Source: an uncultured Prevotella sp. (GTDB taxonomy: Bacteria > Bacteroidota > Bacteroidia > Bacteroidales > Bacteroidaceae). Taken from it: 6,704 nt of DNA. Below are positions 5,489 through 6,704 of this stretch, piece by piece. The notes beneath the pieces are model-generated. The model saw only the letters and a list, made by a program, of their open reading frames with translations, was not told the origin of the DNA and did no database searches. Made by a program: the position numbers and the translations under genes. The stretch covers positions 1-6,704 of the forward strand of contig CAMUQM010000110.1 of assembly GCA_947095945.1 (NCBI GenBank). The letters are read 5' to 3'. Within the stretch, counting starts at the first letter, position 1, and each line of letters opens with the position of its first letter.

Positions 5489-6704
5489 TTAGCCACAACG
5501 TGAGGCTCCACAGTTGGTACAAATCAAGCATCCTTCTTGATAAACAAGGGTTTCTTGTCCACAAACAGGACACTTCAAGCCTGATGCACTCGTACCATCA
5601 GTTACGTATTTCTTCAATGCTCGCTCAACACCATTCTTCCATGTGTTGATGCTTTCGCTCTTTAATTGCAGCGAACCAACAAGCTTGATGACATGATCAA
5701 TTGGCATGCGATAACGCAACACACCTGAAATCAGCTTTGCATAGTTCCAATACTCTGGGTTAAACTTCTCTGACAAGCCTTCAACAGTAGTCTTATAACC
5801 ACGCTTATTCTCAAACTGGAAGTCGTAACGATGCTTGCCGTCTTCAGCTGTCTGCTTGATAATCTTACCCTTAGTAACGCTCTTTGGAAGGGCAATACCT
5901 TCCTCATCGTCCTGCAAACCAGTGAAGATTTCGTAAGGATAACCATCTAACAAGCCGACAAAAGCTACCCATTTCTCTTTATTGTTTTGGAAACGAACGA
6001 CGTCACACTCCAACTCCTTTGGTCGAACCTCAATAACGTGTGGATGGTTGCAGATGTGCTCATGATGCTCTTCTGCCGAATTAAGATCTTTTGCCTTCTC
6101 CTCATCAATAGGCTTATCTTCTTTCGCCTTGTCCTTCTTCGACACAGAAATCATTACGCCCGAACGGCTGCCATCACGATAGATGGTACAACCCTTACAG
6201 CCACTTCGCCATGCCTCGACATAGAGTTTGTTCACTAACTCCTCGTCAACCTGATTTGGTAAATTCACAGTCACAGAGATTGAGTGGTCAACCCACTTCT
6301 GAATCTCGCCTTGCATACGTACCTTCATCAGCCAGTCAACGTCGTTAGCCGTTGCTTTATAATAAGGAGAGCGCTTCACAAGTTCGTCAATATCTTCCTG
6401 ACTGTACTTCTTCTGGGTATCAATTCCGTTCACCTCCATCCATATCAAGAACTTACGGTGGTAAACGATGTACTCCTCGAAAGAATCGCCAACCTCATCA
6501 ACGAAGTCTACATGTACATCTGCATCATTTGGATTCACCTTACGACGGCGCTTATATACTGGCATGAAGACAGGCTCAATACCCGAAGTCGTCTGTGTCA
6601 TAAGAGAGGTTGTACCCGTTGGAGCAATCGTCAGACAGGCAATGTTTCTACGACCATACTTCTTCATATCCTCATAAAGCTGACCATCAGCCTCCTTCAA
6701 ACGA
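5489..6704 (-). CDS. nrdJ: B12-dependent class II ribonucleotide reductase, C-terminal part
   Basis: Class II reductases turn ribonucleotides into deoxyribonucleotides using an adenosylcobalamin radical and no oxygen. The frame stays open past the right edge. Residues before the TTG at 6700 are also coding (an Arg codon at 6703-6701), so this is a 5'-cut gene and not a start at 6700. About 404 residues are visible. CLTIAPTGTTSLMTQTTSGIEPVF (22-45, counting from the TTG) is the conserved PTG/SSGIEP barrel segment. DHSISVTVNLP and WRSGCKGCTIYRDGSR (about 164-179) continue the core. A charged, His-rich linker (about 187-222) precedes a domain with ECDVVRF, GYPYEIFTGL and a GVLRYRMP segment. The tail carries C377, C380, C394 and C397 as a zinc-ribbon-like set, plus C391 and C402 near the end, likely including the pair re-reduced by thioredoxin. 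The active-site cysteines and B12 site lie outside the window. Confidence 0.93.
   Translation of the reverse strand, partial: RLKEADGQLYEDMKKYGRRNIACLTIAPTGTTSLMTQTTSGIEPVFMPVYKRRRKVNPNDADVHVDFVDEVGDSFEEYIVYHRKFLIWMEVNGIDTQKKYSQEDIDELVKRSPYYKATANDVDWLMKVRMQGEIQKWVDHSISVTVNLPNQVDEELVNKLYVEAWRSGCKGCTIYRDGSRSGVMISVSKKDKAKEDKPIDEEKAKDLNSAEEHHEHICNHPHVIEVRPKELECDVVRFQNNKEKWVAFVGLLDGYPYEIFTGLQDDEEGIALPKSVTKGKIIKQTAEDGKHRYDFQFENKRGYKTTVEGLSEKFNPEYWNYAKLISGVLRYRMPIDHVIKLVGSLQLKSESINTWKNGVERALKKYVTDGTSASGLKCPVCGQETLVYQEGCLICTNCGASRCG

Noticed and set aside
6698..6700. TTG start for the ribonucleotide reductase gene
   Set aside because: The frame continues open to the window edge, and the protein visible here starts in the middle of the conserved catalytic barrel, so the gene is simply cut by the window.

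Overview
The window most likely comes from a Bacteroidales bacterium, probably Prevotella or a close relative. This is inference from the protein families, from promoter boxes of the Bacteroidota type (TTG or TTTG, about 20 bp, then TAnnTTTG), from the lack of strong Shine-Dalgarno sequences, and from a short 22-bp tandem repeat of a style I associate with Prevotella intergenic DNA. All supported genes lie on the minus strand, so the biological reading direction is right to left.

Right to left: the C-terminal part of a class II (B12-dependent) ribonucleotide reductase (nrdJ) enters from the right edge. It is followed by folB (dihydroneopterin aldolase), an exported zinc N-acetylmuramoyl-L-alanine amidase with a Pro/Arg-rich repeat linker and a SPOR-like C-terminal domain, an MlaD/MCE-family lipid-transport protein, and dnaA. 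The amidase and MlaD genes are 11 bp apart and form a probable envelope operon with its own promoter in the 52-bp gap after folB. dnaA has a 372-bp leader holding a nested hairpin and one or two promoter candidates, and ends at a clear intrinsic terminator.

The left 877 bp is accessory. It holds the 5' part of an IS982-type transposase running off the left edge, a possible IS end near 400, and a five-unit 22-bp degenerate tandem repeat (561-670) whose best units are small dyads. A TATCTTTG box like those before dnaA and the amidase sits just upstream of the repeat array in the minus direction.

The genes are housekeeping: deoxynucleotide supply, folate synthesis, peptidoglycan cleavage, envelope lipid transport and replication initiation. 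I see no convincing new multi-gene system. The most unusual signals are the 22-bp dyad repeat array, the hairpin and regulatory layout before dnaA, and the repeat linker in the amidase.
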